Shown piece after piece: positions 51,201 to 63,660 of a stretch of DNA of 64,000 nucleotides. This stretch comes from Ornithodoros turicata. Taxonomy: Eukaryota > Arthropoda > Arachnida > Ixodida > Argasidae. The notes under the pieces are model-generated. The model was not told the DNA's origin, did no database searches, and was given only the letters and a program-made list of their open reading frames with translations. Location: NCBI RefSeq assembly GCF_037126465.1, contig NC_088202.1:102889962-102953961 (forward strand), given 5' to 3'. The position numbers and the translations under genes were made by a program. Numbering within the stretch: the first letter of the stretch is position 1; every line of letters begins with the position of its first letter.

Positions 51201-51903
51201 AGGATACCTTGACAGCTGAGCGCTGAACTGTAGCACAGATGAAGACGATTACACGCACTCGCAGCGCAGAACATGGGCAATTTCGTTGCTGTGCACCCCT
51301 GACGTTTGAGGATTCCGTTGTACCGTGACCCATTCTTGCGCAACCTAAAGGGGTTGGGGCACTTCGTCCCATAGTTATGCCAAATGGAAGACGGTTGGTT
51401 GCATCGATGAGAACCTACATTCCAAGTTTTACAGCAGTAGATGTAATAGACGCGCAGGAAATCGGAATCGCGAAATTCCGGAACTCATCTGGCCCTGAGG
51501 TCACTTGCAGTTGCAGGCGTCTCCGGCACCGGGAGAGAGGTCACGTGCCTCTGACTGCTAATGAGAATAGCCGTCAGGCTAGCTCCCATTACATTAGAGC
51601 ATGATCGTGTATTCGCGTGAGCGACATTCCCCGGAATACTTCAGCGGGAGAGAGCGCTCAACGTCGTGACTTCACGTGCACTGCTAACCGTGGGGAATAT
51701 CCTGCCACACAGCCACAAGATATTCCGTAGCAGACGACAGGAAAAGACGCTGGCGGTGTCATCTGCTAAGTGCGGCTCAACGTAATACGGGGGGGGGGGG
51801 GGGGAACTTCGGCTCTGTAGGCTTTTTTTTTTTTTTGCCTTTCCTTCCACTAGAACGTTCTGTGAGGGTGGAATATATATAAGTATATGTAATGCAGGAA
51901 AAA
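48201..51903. other. Gene-free stretch
   Basis: A and GA tracts lie at 48240-48268, T tracts at 48770-48780 and 51823-51836, and G tracts at 50641-50652 and 51789-51804. Open frames at 49756-50497 (minus) have no domain and no splice support. No element boundaries were resolved. Confidence 0.45.
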
Positions 51904-52004
51904 AAAAAGCCATTAGAGAAACAAGTAGATGATACTAGACGTGTTTGAAATTTGAAATTTCAAACACGTCTAGTATCATCTACTTGTTTCTCTAATGGCT
52001 TTTT
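51904..52004. repeat. Perfect 101-bp palindrome
   Basis: Bases 51904-51953 are the exact reverse complement of 51955-52004, with only G51954 between. The similarity continues weakly outward: ATGCAGG at 51892-51898 against CCTGCAT at 52009-52015. It could be a recent hairpin insertion or a cloning/assembly fold-back. Confidence 0.9.
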
Positions 52005-53099
52005 CCCCCTGCATAATTCACTGGCTTGCACTGTGGCATTGAGGAGTGCTCAGTCACCCTCCCAGGTGTAGATCGCTCGCTGAGTGACCCCTGGTTTGCC
52101 AATTTCGAACGATGCGCAGCTACCCAGGGCTGACGAGCCGCAAACACGGCGAAACATGTGTCCTCTGGTGCTGCCGCATCGTTCCATGAGTATATATATA
52201 TATATATATTGCAATTGCAGTACGTAATCAGGCACATTTATCGAAGTGTCACAACCCATTTAACACGTTCGTAATATGGTACTGCGGCTGTGGTTCACCA
52301 TACTGCGGCGTCGTGCCTGTTTATCAGGCAACAAGAGAGAAAAGGGGCGCCGAGTCATTTGGCAGCACCATTGTGCCATCACGCGGCATCATTCCGCCTC
52401 TCCACATTGGGAACTGCTAACTTCGCCTTCCGTCTTGAGGCTTTTCCCTTTCTATACATCCGTTGCGTCATCTAACGTTACGAGGTTATCGGGTATGCAA
52501 TTTATAATCGTACGCTACCTGACGTAACCTCCTGGCTACCGGTCGTACTTTCATTTCCTGCGAAGCCACTGTCGCTTCGGTCATCAATGGAGCGGCTGCG
52601 CTGCGTTCAACCGGTTTTTTCCCCCTTCCTCGAGCGGCAAGCTTTTCTTGCCTTCTGTCTTTTTAATGGTTCCCCGTAATGGAGGATGCTCACAGGGCAT
52701 CACCCGATTGTGTTTTGCACCTGAGGCGGTTTAGATGGTTGAAGGTTCCGTGCAGGGGGGCCGCCTTCAAGTGGTCCAATGAACATCGTTTTATACGCGT
52801 TGAGACACATATACTGCAGCGTTTGTTCCGTCTGTGGGTTTCCATGAGCTGCACAGTTTAACTTACCTATTGAAAAATTCTGCACAGCTTCGTTGGTGGC
52901 TTGGACTTCTCAGAGAGAGAGAGAGGGAGGGAAAGTTATTTTTATGACATAAAACGTAGTGATCCATGCCGTAGCGACCCTCGCTGTTCGCAAGTGTTCT
53001 CAACTCCGATTTCGCGTACGTGAAGGGGGGGACTCTCGTTTCAAACTACGTGACCACGCGATATTCGCTGTTACCGTGTGACAGTGTGTAGCAGTGCTA
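52005..53099. other. Gene-free stretch
   Basis: A TA microsatellite lies at 52189-52209 and a GA run at 52910-52925. No coding support. Confidence 0.5.
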
Positions 53100-53945
53100 T
53101 CCTGGGTTTTCCTCAGACGCTTTCAGACATATGTCGGCACAGTTCCCCTAGGCTAGGAGTCGGCCCAGGACGCACATTCCCCCAGGCAGACTTGTGCGTA
53201 ACGCGTTACTAGTAATTGCGTTACTTGTAATCAAATACTTTTTTTAGTAATTTTTCCAGTAATCAGTTACTTTTCGGAGTAATCGATTACTCAGTAATTG
53301 ATTACTTTTCCGGCAGAAGTTAACTTATCTTTCAGATATTCTGCCCCAAGTTAAGGCCCTTGTGCCGTCGGCCTTTGTTGTGCCGTTCTACTATAGCAAG
53401 CCCAGGTCATTGTAATAACGTTCTGGAATTTCAGGACCTCTCTCCCTAATCTCTTCCTACACCAGTGTGGTGATACCTGAAGCTTTGGAGGTTTAGTCAG
53501 TCATGGGGAAGTTCCATGCAATGTTCTTCCACAATCGGATCAACATCTTCCCGGTCGATATACGGTATACAGTAGACGTACAGGCGTTTTTGTCTTTCGC
53601 CTTATTTCAGCTGTTCCGCTGTTGAACTTTTTCTCTGTTTCTTCTTTTCTGAGGCACACAAAAACGGGCATAATTTGCGTGACTGCAGAGTAACGACCGG
53701 GGTAACGCGTTACTTTTCTACTGGTTGCTCAATTACATTTGGACTAGAGTAATTGGTAACGGTAATCAATTACTTTTTTGCGTAGAAGTAACGGTAACGG
53801 TAATCAATTACTTTTTGCGTAGAAGTAACGGTAACGGTAATCAATTACTTTTTTTCGAGTAACGGGCACAAGTCTGCCCCCAGGGCATCAGTCGTGACGT
53901 TGCCCACCTATGTGTGGCCACAACGGCGAGCCCTTTCACCGGTAC
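53100..53945 (+). repeat. SINE copy split by a hAT MITE
   Basis: 53100-53186 (TGGGTTTTCCTCAGACG, then GTCGGCACAGTTCCCCTAG and CCCAGGACGCACATTC) continues at 53885-53945 (CAGTCGTGACGTTGCCCACC) as one SINE/composite repeat in plus orientation, comparable to 7500-7600. The 690-bp hAT element at 53187-53876 interrupts it. Confidence 0.65.
53187..53876. mobile_element. hAT-type MITE with perfect 8-bp target duplication
   Basis: The termini are CAGACTTGTGCGTAACGCG and CGAGTAACGGGCACAAGTCTG. CCCCCAGG is present exactly on both sides (53179-53186, 53877-53884). Subterminal regions repeat GTAATCAATTACTTTTT and GGTAACG, including a short tandem array at 53760-53850. No transposase is present. Confidence 0.9.
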
Positions 53946-54439
53946 CACCACCAGTGCCATCCAATACTACTACTTTTTTTTTTCTTTTTGAAATCTGAAT
54001 GCTGTGTATACCGCCTAGAAGGCAATGCTATTTCCGATAGTGCGGTTCGTTCCCGGATTTCGTTCGATCTAAATAGAGCTTTATAGAGCTAAATAGATAT
54101 CTAAACAGCTCTATTTTGGGCTGTTCCTCAACATGTAGTTCGCAAACGTTTGCCGCCGCAACGCACATGTTATGCCAGATTTCGTAGAACACAATTTGTC
54201 ATGACATCGGAGCTTGCGGATGTTCTGGACGTATATAATTCAGAAACAGCCCACGCTTTAGCAGTAGAACCGTCTGTTGAGACATTCGTACGGCGGTCCT
54301 TCGCAGGAGATTTTCTTTCCGTGTTTACAAATATTAATTTAATGAGCCATCCGCAGTGTAATGTCGCCTGAAAATTCGCCCGCAGGAGCTCAGTTTCGAC
54401 TAATATTCTCAAAGGCAATTCGTATTGCCTTCGAACTGA

Positions 54440-55106
54440 GAATTCACTTCAGATCGGTGATAGGAAGTACTTGAAGTATACCAAGTACTCAAGTAATACT
54501 ACTTCAGGTACATTTCGATTTGTGCAGTTTCCTTTCCTTTCAATGCTCAAGTACCCAACTGGTAATGCGAACGCAAAACTTGGAAAATATCAGTAAATAG
54601 TTTCCAAAAGGTTCCTGTTGGTTCGTGTCTCCCTTTTGTCTAAAAAAGCATGTCTTCGTAGTAGTAGAGAGACCGGGACGAGAATGGCCGCGCACTATGT
54701 TGATGGATAAGTTGAAAAATATGATTTGCATTAGCAGAACTGGTTTCCTGTGTACGTATAAATACAGATTTCCGTACACGTTCACGAGTCAGCTATAAAC
54801 TATCCAGGCTCTCTAACTAGCACTTGGAGAGAATGCATTATTGCTAAAAACCTTCTAGAGATAACAGTCGAAACATAATCACCTCACCTTTTATCACCAC
54901 GAGAGTGACTGCATTGATTGAATGTCAGGTGACAAGATCTGAATTTGAAATGTATGGGATAAATACTTTAAAGTACCTCGCCAAGGACATTGTACTTCAC
55001 TTTAAATACATTTGCGGTATGGTTTTTGTACTGTACCAAAGTACGATAGACGTTAGGTACTTGGTAGTTTAAGTACGATCTTGAGAATACTCTGCCCGTC
55101 ACTGCC
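54440..55106. mobile_element. TIR element related to 6072-6978
   Basis: The right end, reverse-complemented, reads CAGTGACGGGCAGAG. The left end region reads CGGTGATAGGAAGTACTTGA. Both flanks of the interior are rich in AAGTAC/GTACTT motifs, as in the 6072-6978 element. Target duplication is not clear. Confidence 0.5.
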
Positions 55107-58100
55107 AGAGACACACGACTGCCAACTGACGCATACCCCTTTCTTGATCACATACGTTTATCCCATTTGGTTTTCCGGTTTGCACAAAGGCCTCCGCCCG
55201 TCGACTCTTCACGAAGTGAGCGTGTCCAAAACTCACTGCCACCAACGACGGTGACGGACTCCATGTCAAGATTTTTGTCCCTCCACCCTCTTCGCCAACA
55301 TTCAGCGGGCGTCGGCACGACGAGAAGACGTCTGAATGGTAGTGGGTTTCCCTGCAGGGGAGGAACATATATGCGGAAGTGACGCAACCGGGATACACGG
55401 AATCATGAAGATGTTCTCGATTATGCACGCCGTGCATGGACTGCGTCTGCAACCGTGGGCAATGGAATGGTCCCTCGCTCGCGGATGTAGCTCATCTAAT
55501 ATGTCAATGACGCCTCCATCATTCACAGGAAAATGTAGAACCGGACGGATGCTGTTTCCGCCTTCTGGTGGAGTACGGTTACGCTGTTTATTTATTTCGT
55601 GAATGACCTTCCGTAGATTTCCTGTGCGCATATAGTGTACTTGAAAACGGAATTCAGCGTACTTTTACAACTTGCAGCGCTCTGATTTCTTTTTCGTATC
55701 CAATGTGATTATGCCGTGATACCCAAACTAAGTTTTGTCTTTTGCCCGCACGATCGTCAGAAATTAGGTTTTGTTTATTTGTTTGTTTCGGCGACGGCTT
55801 AGCCTTTCGTCGTTTCCGCTCTACATCTGCATTGGGAATCACAGTTTCATCGCCACTACCCACGTTTTGGATTTAATGCTCTTCGCGAATGGGTTGGCTA
55901 AGAAAGAAAATCTAAAAAAAAAAGAGATCCTCGTTGCTAGCCGAGCAGAGTGCACATGCGAGATGCACACACGCACACAAATCAATAGACGAATTGAATT
56001 GGAAAATGTTTGGTGGGTAAGTGAATGGAATTCTGAAACTCAAATTCTTGTACGACACGTTGACGTTTGCAACCACAACCTCCGTTTATTAGAAATCGTG
56101 TTTACTCTTAACTGATCAGTGATCACACTCTCATGTACCACTGTTCATGCATGCCTTTAACTATGGTCACAATATGGTGAGCTAGTCACAATTTCACCCC
56201 GTCACTGTCGTTGACGTTTCTTACTACTTCGGCACGCTCTACTGTTTTAAAAAGATTTTACCTAATCTCTTCGGCATGCTTTGTTTGCGATGTGGTGCAA
56301 GCTTTTGTATACTGGGGTTGGGACTGCTGGGGGACGCTTTCTTGACCTTTTCTTTTTTTGGCCCGTCAAACTTTAAAGCTGAAACAAAAGTCCGATACAA
56401 GTCAGGTTTCACCCGACGTGGCCCGTAACGTTGTTTTCCAAGGTAAAACGAAACTTTGTCCCAAAGCGTCAGCCGCCACGTAACGCCGAAAAAAGGATAT
56501 TCGATTTTTTACGTTAGAGTCTGGAATAAAAACGGGGTGTAGTCACATGGTATCGTAGTAAGTCTCAGTTGGGGATTGATGATGAAACATTTTACAACCA
56601 AAGCTTTGTTGTATCTTTTCGTATGTTCCGTATTCTTCACTACAGAGGGAGCACTAAAAAGCCACCGAGGAACGCGCATAAAAGGGAGTACAAATGCCTT
56701 TAGTGCGTTGCTTCCAGCTCTACCGTATCCTACAAATGACTGATCAGAAAGGGAAAGCGAGGAAACAGTCATTTATTACCGTTCAGTGTCTAAAGCCATC
56801 CCCCTCCCTTTTCGTGTGTTCTTCACTTTCTTTTCTTTTCGTGCTTATACGTGCGTTTTATGCTTCTAAGTAATAGTAGATGACAAGATACAATAGCACG
56901 GATTGTTCTGCCGTTTTATCTTCCTGTCACGCTGTTGGCGTTATACTGTGATGGCAGAGAGCGTACGTTCGTTGGTCTCAGGCAGCGGTCAATAGCGTGG
57001 AACCGCGCATCACTACGTACGCGTTTGTTTCCCTGTGTGAGCTGTTTATGAAACGTGGAGGCACTCGTGATTCTTTTCTGCTGCGAGGAGAGAGAGAGAG
57101 AGAGAAAAAAAGAAGAGGTGTGACCTTGCTTGGACGACGATTAATGTGGTGGAGCCTAACTTGTAGGCAAACGAGGCCAAGAACTTGTTTTTGTGACTGC
57201 CAGCTCAGATGGTACGCATTTGGTGCGAGAGAGAAGTTTTGCATGCCTGCCGTGGCGCACCGATTCTGCACCTCTCTTTCATGCAACGGTGAACGTGCGT
57301 AGCTAATGATGCACATGCATGGACGGCTTTTCTTTCGTTTAGTTTATGTCGTGTACCATGTTCCCGGTGGATTATCTTCCCCTGCGAGGTGACATATTGG
57401 TCCCAAACGCGGCCAGGAGAAAAAGAGGGATAGGATTCGAATAATATCCTGAACATCCGACTTAATTCTCTCCCCCACCCCTTTTTTTATGCTACGAGAG
57501 CGATTAAATGTCTGCTTCTTTCTGGTTTCATCATTCTACGCATCATCGCTAGACGTAAGGCCGGACGAACGTGACGCGTTTTGCGTCCGTGAACAACGGA
57601 CGTCATACTCGTGTGAAAGGGACTCCGTTTACGCTCCGCTTGCGCCCGCCCATCAGCACGTCTTTTCTTAAGAAACGGGTGATGCGCTGAGTTTCTCGGG
57701 ACGGACATACGGTCCATTGAAAAAAAAAAAAAAAAAAAGAACAGAAAAAAAAATCGCATGTGTGAACATTCCCGAATACTTTAATCGGTCCGTATGCTGG
57801 CCCTTAATAGCACCTATATAGGCCTTGATAGCGCACGGACCAGAAGAATGGTCGTGTGCACTGCCCGTACCCGAAGCCACAAACACTTACCCCAGCCTAG
57901 CCCGACCCGGCTGCCGATAACTCAGTGCGACAGATTTATTTGTTCCGTTCAACTAGTCGGATCCGGACGGACGCGGAATAGAAAGATACTCTCGTGTCGT
58001 AATGTGTCCAGTGGGGACCGACTCGAATAACTGTGAGGCTTGCCATTACTATCCTTTACATAACTACTTCTAGCAGTGGGGTTTAGAGCATCGCGTGTAG

Positions 58101-59783
58101 TGTTAAGCAAGCACTCACATTCACCTAAATAAAGTGCTGCTGTCGATGAACTTAGTATTGGTGCAAGTACACGCGCAACGGGGCAGTAGTATAAAGTATA
58201 AAGCTTGAGATGGAACCATGAAACCAAAATGGATAAATATATATCTTTCTGGTGGTACACGATATGTCGGGGGAATTAGTAACTCGTATAAAAATTGTCA
58301 TTTAGAGCAGCTCTCTGTCGAGAAAAACACGCTGTCCTTCTAGCATTTCCAATGGCCTGTGCCGACTCATAAGCCTCGTGCGTACCTGGGATTGCGTAGT
58401 CCCGTAACAGTTGAAACTTTGTTGCATATTTAACCTACTCATTGTTGCATTCATAACCTATACTCTTCTACTATGTAAGGCCCTAATCTGGCCCGCGATC
58501 CGGTTCGGGCTCGGGATTTCGGACCAGCGCGGCGCCTGCTGTGCTTTATGACCCCTCCATTGAGGTGGCTGCGGGAAAGGTCACGTGTGTTTTCCAGAGC
58601 CACCAGGAGAGGCCGTAGCTGTCACCCCTTCCACGTCAGCGCTTTGCACGTACGCGTGTTCAAGAGTTTGTATCTCGCAAAGAGCGAAACGTAGAAAAAT
58701 AACTCTTTTCACCTTAGTATTCAAGAGTGCGGTTCGATGTGTCCACGATATGATGAACCTTAATCCGTATATCAAAGTGTCAGAACCGCTCTAACTCCTA
58801 CTCAATTTCAAATTTGTGTCTTGCAGCCTGTTACGTTACGCTAAATCTGCCCGTCTGTCCAACTCCACCCATCGATAAAACATTTTCCGACCGGAACGAG
58901 TGTACTTTTGGAGGTCAGTCGAATAAGTGCCAAGATACATCTTCAGCAGCACGTCCCTCTTCGTCACACACATTCGCTATATAGACCAGAATTGCACTTT
59001 GCACCGCAACAAAGCGAGTGCTTCGTGACGTCAGAGTTTGCTTCACAGCCCGGAGGCCCGACATCTTGCATGATTTACTATCATCCTCCCTCTAAGTTGA
59101 AATCGACCCAGTGGAATGTTGCGAACGTTATGATTCACGCTGCATTGACGGGACGGATCTGCACACAGTTTCCAGCCATGAAGACTTGTGCGGAAACCTT
59201 TTAGAGACCGGCGATAAATATTGCTATGAGCGTCCCCGCAATTACGCTGAGTGGACCGGGTGATTCGAGGCGGAAGGGCCGCGTAGGGCCACCGGAAATG
59301 GCCCAGCTTTCTCTGCCACATGTGGAATTAATCAAACCGGAACTTACAGATTTGGCGGGGTTCGTCCCTCACAGAACGTAATTTAACTCATTAGAAGTGT
59401 GAGCGGTGTTTTAGTATATAGGCAACCCACCGTACACTTAGAGCAAGGGATTCTTAATGACCAGGGGGGGGGGGGGGAGCACCATGTAACATTCGCCCTT
59501 GAAACAATAAATACTTTCAATTTTTGCGCGTGTATTACTTTTGAGCCAGTATAGGGGTATAACGCTTTCGGTAAATTGGCCAAAGGGGTGCAGTTGGAAG
59601 TCGGGGGGGGGGGGGGGGGGCGGAAAGCTTGTGAGACCACTGTTTTAGTGAAATAATCTTCACGATTGTGCCGTATTCGCACTTTCTTGGCCACAGCTAG
59701 TCCTCTTGCTTTGCAGATAAAGGGCTAATTAGGCTCCTTTCGTCGTTACACTTGTGTATTTTTTTAAATACCATGTGTTTTAA
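55107..59783. other. Gene-free stretch
   Basis: Contains A tracts (57720-57738), G tracts (59465-59477, 59603-59620) and a GA run (57090-57105). Open frames at 55099-55631 (minus), 56997-57302 and 58908-59204 show no known domain, and no splice-linked set could be built. No transposon boundaries were resolved. Confidence 0.4.
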
Positions 59784-59945
59784 TTCCGTGTTAGCGCCGC
59801 GAAGCAATTGTGGCTATACGCCGTGCGTACAGACATGGACAGATGGAGAGAGGGCAGCAGGAAGGCGTGGGAGACGGGGGGGGGTTACTATGCGTCCTGG
59901 GCCGACTTCAGGGATATCTGTGCCGACAGTTACACTTCGTACGTG
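59784..59945 (-). repeat. SINE fragment (3' part)
   Basis: Matches the body and tail of the SINE at 29309-29611: GTGTTAGCGCCGCGAAGCAA, CAGACATGGACAGATGG and ATGCGTCCTGGGCCGACTTC. The tRNA-like head is missing, and the similarity ends near CTGTGCCGACAG. Confidence 0.7.
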
Positions 59946-60523
59946 GAGACAAGTACCCCGTGTGGTTCCGCGCGTTGGTGTCGAGTCGACGGTTCACACT
60001 GTCCTACAGTGGCTTTCCCAGCCGACAGCAGGTGCTTGCAGCATTCGACAGTGTCATTTGCTTGGAGGTGGACCCGCATCGAGCGCCGTGGGCAGGCTCC
60101 GTCCAGTGTCGCTGGCATGTCAGCGGCACGTGTGTCTTCTCTCAAGTGTGGCTTTGACCGCATGCGTCACACGGCAAGTATTTTGTGACGTCAACATTCC
60201 AACTATATCCATCGATCATCGTACTTCTCGAAGCAGCCGGATCTTGTTTTGTGTCGTGTTCAGCAACAAAAAGTATATTTGATGCGGACAACATTAGCGG
60301 GCAAAATAACGAGAAAAAGAAACATTTCTTGTGAGAGAAACTGTTTAGACAAGTGCCAGGGGAGGCGGACGTTTCGACGGAGGCTCCGTCTTCTTTAGGA
60401 CGTGAAGTGACTTTGTTTAGATGGAACGACCTGGAGGCCTCATGTTTATTCCCTTTAGTCCTGAAGGATCTTCATCCGACACGTCCACTGCATTCCTGTG
60501 ACACAGTGTGTCCTTTGCATTAT
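59946..60523. other. Gene-free stretch
   Basis: No gene seen. The 60353-60470 piece (GACGTTTCGACGGAGGCTCC, TCTTTAGGACGTGAAG) has the look of a repeat, but no partner was found in this window. Confidence 0.4.
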
Positions 60524-60531
60524 GTAATTAG

Positions 60532-61424
60532 CATAGATTGAGAAGTTACCAGTCAAAAAGAACTCGTTACAAGTTACCGTGCGAAAAATGTAACTAAGTT
60601 AATAACGAAGTTCTTCAGCCTGAAACTCGGAGTTACTGAGTTACTTAAACAAGAGAACGAGTTACTTCCAAGTTACCTCGGACATAAAATAGCATTACGC
60701 AGGTGCAGCGCGCGTGAGCATGTTGAGTTAGACCTTGAGTTGCCTGCGGAGGAGTGCAACACGCTTAGATCGTTCTCGTTTATGTCCAACAATAGACCTC
60801 TCCCTGTTTGTAAACAAATGACGTCAGAGTGTTCGACAGCGCCACCAGTTTGGTAGAGTTGGACTATGCTCGAAGCTAGTGGCGAACAAGGTCGCGCCCG
60901 AAAGCAACGGTCTTCAGGGGATTACGATATGGTCCCTTAAAGGGACGCGACCCTCGGTCCTGCTTTTCTTTCAGTGGGAGGCAGCGAACAAGTGCCCGTT
61001 CGTGGAACCCAGCCCTCTCCTTCCGATTTGTTTCGGTTTCAGTCTGTGTACCAATGTCATGATGACGTTTCTCTGGTAGAGGTCTACTCGAACGCTTTGC
61101 ATCTTACTCCCTGTCGGCGCACAATGGTTCAGCTTCATTCCAATGGCAGCGGTTCTTACTTCCTGAATAAAATACTGTCACTGATTGGATATCACGTTTT
61201 ATGGCAAAAAATGCCATGAAGGAACCGGAGAGAAAGCAAGAAAATATGTCGATGTGAGTGAACAGCGAGTTAAAAAGTAACTTAACTTAAGTCACTTTGG
61301 CAAATTTACCTGCAAAGGGAACGAGTTCCTCTGAAAGTTACCACGGCGCAAAAGTACCGAGTTAAGTTACAAGTTACCAAAAAAAAAAGAACTTAGTTAC
61401 AGTAATGAGTTACCTCGAACTCTG
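60532..61424. mobile_element. hAT-type element, copy B of the 0.9-kb family
   Basis: Same termini and interior as copy A (17596-18496), in the same orientation, with modest divergence and small indels. GTAATTAG flanks it exactly (60524-60531, 61425-61432). That differs from copy A's GTTTGGAG, proving independent insertions. The interior 60879-61219 open frames match between copies but show no transposase motif. Confidence 0.9.
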
Positions 61425-61509
61425 GTAATTAGTACCCACTTCGACTTTTTTTTTTGGATATGCTTCTCGATTTTCTTCGCCGTAAATTTCCGCTTCAGTC
61501 TCACCTGTT

Positions 61510-61915
61510 CACTATGTTTTTGTTTTTATTCGTTGCTTTATTTGTATTTTTTTTAATAAAAGAGCTGCGAGAGCAGCGCTGATGGCTGATGCCATTTTGG
61601 CAGGCGGGTTGTGCGGCCATACGGACATCCTGTAGGGCAGCGTATGGAACTAAATGCGAGATAGCAGAATTGGAGTCAGTCATTACTCAAATCCATCGTC
61701 CTTCGTCATTATTCCATCCATCGTCCGAAAACAACTAATTTTAAGTTAATTAATGAATTTTAGCTGGTTAGTCGTCCAGTAGTTCCATACGCTGTCCTAC
61801 AGGATATCCGAATGGCCGCACAACCCGCCTGCACAAATGGCATCTTTTGCTGCTCTCGCAGCTTCTTTATAAAAAAATCTGTAGCGAATAAAAAGTTTTT
61901 TAATAAAAATAAACA
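61510..61915. repeat. Foldback element, about 135-bp arms
   Basis: Arms at about 61510-61648 and 61780-61915 share AGCTGCGAGAGCAGC, GGCAGGCGGGTTGTGCGGCC and CAGCGTATGGAACT in opposite orientation, with AT-rich outer parts (TTTTTAATAAAA). The 130-bp spacer repeats CATCGTCC. No coding capacity. Confidence 0.75.
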
Positions 61916-63186
61916 AAAGAAACCCGGTATAGAAGCGTCACAGGAAAGCATTTTGTTGCAGTGATTTTTTAAAATCTAATTGTGGATCCACTACGGGCAG
62001 TTTGGAACATTCCCGAACACTGCCGATTTGAGCAAGCGTAAAGGGTGTTATGGCAAAGTGCCCACTGAAGATTGGAAAATGCTACAAATACTGTTTCATT
62101 ACGCGGCATTTTCGACTCACATTTTTGCCGTCTTCTGGAAGTCTCTGCGTTCGCTTTCTCTTGATTCCACGTTTCTAACCTTCTTCGTCCTTCTTCTTCT
62201 TCTCTCTCTCTCTCTTCTTTTTGTAGTGCAGGTACAACTTTTCAGATCGCGTGAAACCGTTATCCTCGAGAGTGCCCATATGGTGTGATATCCTCTTTTA
62301 TCTCTAACGCGTGTCCGACTTGTGTCCGACGTGTAATTCATCCTGCCTCTGTGCTCACCCTTCGACGTTGGCTCGACACAAAGGTACAATTAGCTATAGT
62401 TCGCGAAGTTATAGGTTGGCGAAAATGAAGTCAACGTGGTAGCATCAGTGGCTAGTACACTCTGGTGCGTCTCATAGTTTGGGTTGTGAAAGCTGATCTC
62501 TTTAAAGCTTTCCCTAAAGTTTTCCTTCATATGGCTTTGCGTGAAGCCCTCTGTATCTCCCGAAGCGTCCACAATCCCCTACGCCTTGCTAAAACGTCCC
62601 CTATGAATAGGATCCTCAAGCCCTGCCTTGGCTAACCTCTCCTAAATCCCATACTGAACAATGCAGCAGTAGTGGTTGCGGTCGGCGATAGTGTTGAAGT
62701 GTACCCAGCGAGAAGCTAAACAGCCCGTTCCCATACCGCGTGTACACTTTTCCCCCTCTCTCCTCCAAGAAGCTCTCTCACTCTTTCCCGCGCTTGGCAA
62801 AGGTTCTCTCAGGCAGCGTTCACACGGGGCAACTTTTTCCGGCAACTATGAGCGACTTTGGGGTTGCTGACAGTCGGCAACCTCCAGCAACTCGAGTTGC
62901 TCAGAGTTGCTGCGAATCGCTCCCCGACCGAAAACTTGAGAAGTTGCTCGCGCGCCGGCCAATCAGCGAGGGGAGCATTGCCACGTGACTCCAGGTGGCG
63001 TTGTGGATTTCGTTCTTGGATTCATGGGTTCAAATCTTGCAGGTGCAGCTGAAAAATAACTTTTCCTTTTTCTTACTAATGTCACGAAAATGTATCAGTT
63101 GCCATTACTGGAAGGTAATAATGATCTATTCGCGCAACAAAACTGACTGAAATTTGGTAAACAGCAGTTAAAGAAAAGATTCCACC
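61916..63186. other. Gene-free stretch
   Basis: A CT-rich run lies at 62192-62218. Around 62830-62960 several GGCAACT/AGTTGC motifs recur in both orientations, suggesting the end of another TIR repeat. No gene seen. Confidence 0.4.
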
Positions 63187-63265
63187 AGTTCGATTCGAAC
63201 CCACATTCTCCGGTCGCCATAAGGTTGCTTGTGGGTGGAGCTACCGAGTTGCTACGTGTGCACGC
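63187..63265 (-). repeat. tRNA-derived sequence
   Basis: On the minus strand an A-box-like TAGCAACTCGGTAGCTCC is followed by ATGTGGGTTCGAATCGAAC around a B box. It is analogous to 2270-2345 and does not fold as a complete tRNA. Confidence 0.4.
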
Positions 63266-63299
63266 GGACTCGAAATTGCTCGAAAGACGTTGGTTTCAC

Positions 63300-63540
63300 T
63301 GTAAAAAATTTCACCGTAAAAAAAAAAAAAAAAAAAACGGGCAAATGCAAGGAAAGTTGGCTGCCAAACATTGGCCGTTTTTTTTTTTTTTTACGGTGGC
63401 CCCGTATAAGTTGTGCCCGTGAAAAAATACAGCATTGGCCAGTAATTTTAACAGGAATACGTCGTGTAGCATTACTGTGCTGTGGTCGTTAAAAAAACTG
63501 CATTGGCCAGTAATTTTAACTGGCATATGCCGTGTACCCT
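63300..63540. repeat. Inverted A/T tracts and a short tandem duplication
   Basis: CCGTAAAAAAAA-type and TTTTTTTTACGG-type tracts (63313-63337, 63379-63396) are inverted copies. A unit containing GCATTGGCCAGTAATTTTAAC occurs at 63434 and 63502, a 68-bp direct repeat. Confidence 0.55.
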
Positions 63541-63660
63541 TATCGTGCTGTGCCCGTCCCTGGAGCCCCTCTTTTTTTTCTACATATAGTCGTAGCAATG
63601 AGAGCAGCTTAAGCAATGACCATGCGCAACACATTGTGATGTTTGTCACATTGGGATTTA

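Noticed and set aside
55099..55631. Overlapping minus-strand frames that look mildly protein-like (GGSEFWTRSLREE; SIRPVLHFPVNDGG)
   Set aside because: No family recognised, and no consistent exon chain or start could be built. Left as unexplained.
59752..60282. 176-codon plus-strand open frame
   Set aside because: Its first third is the SINE fragment, and the rest has no family motif.
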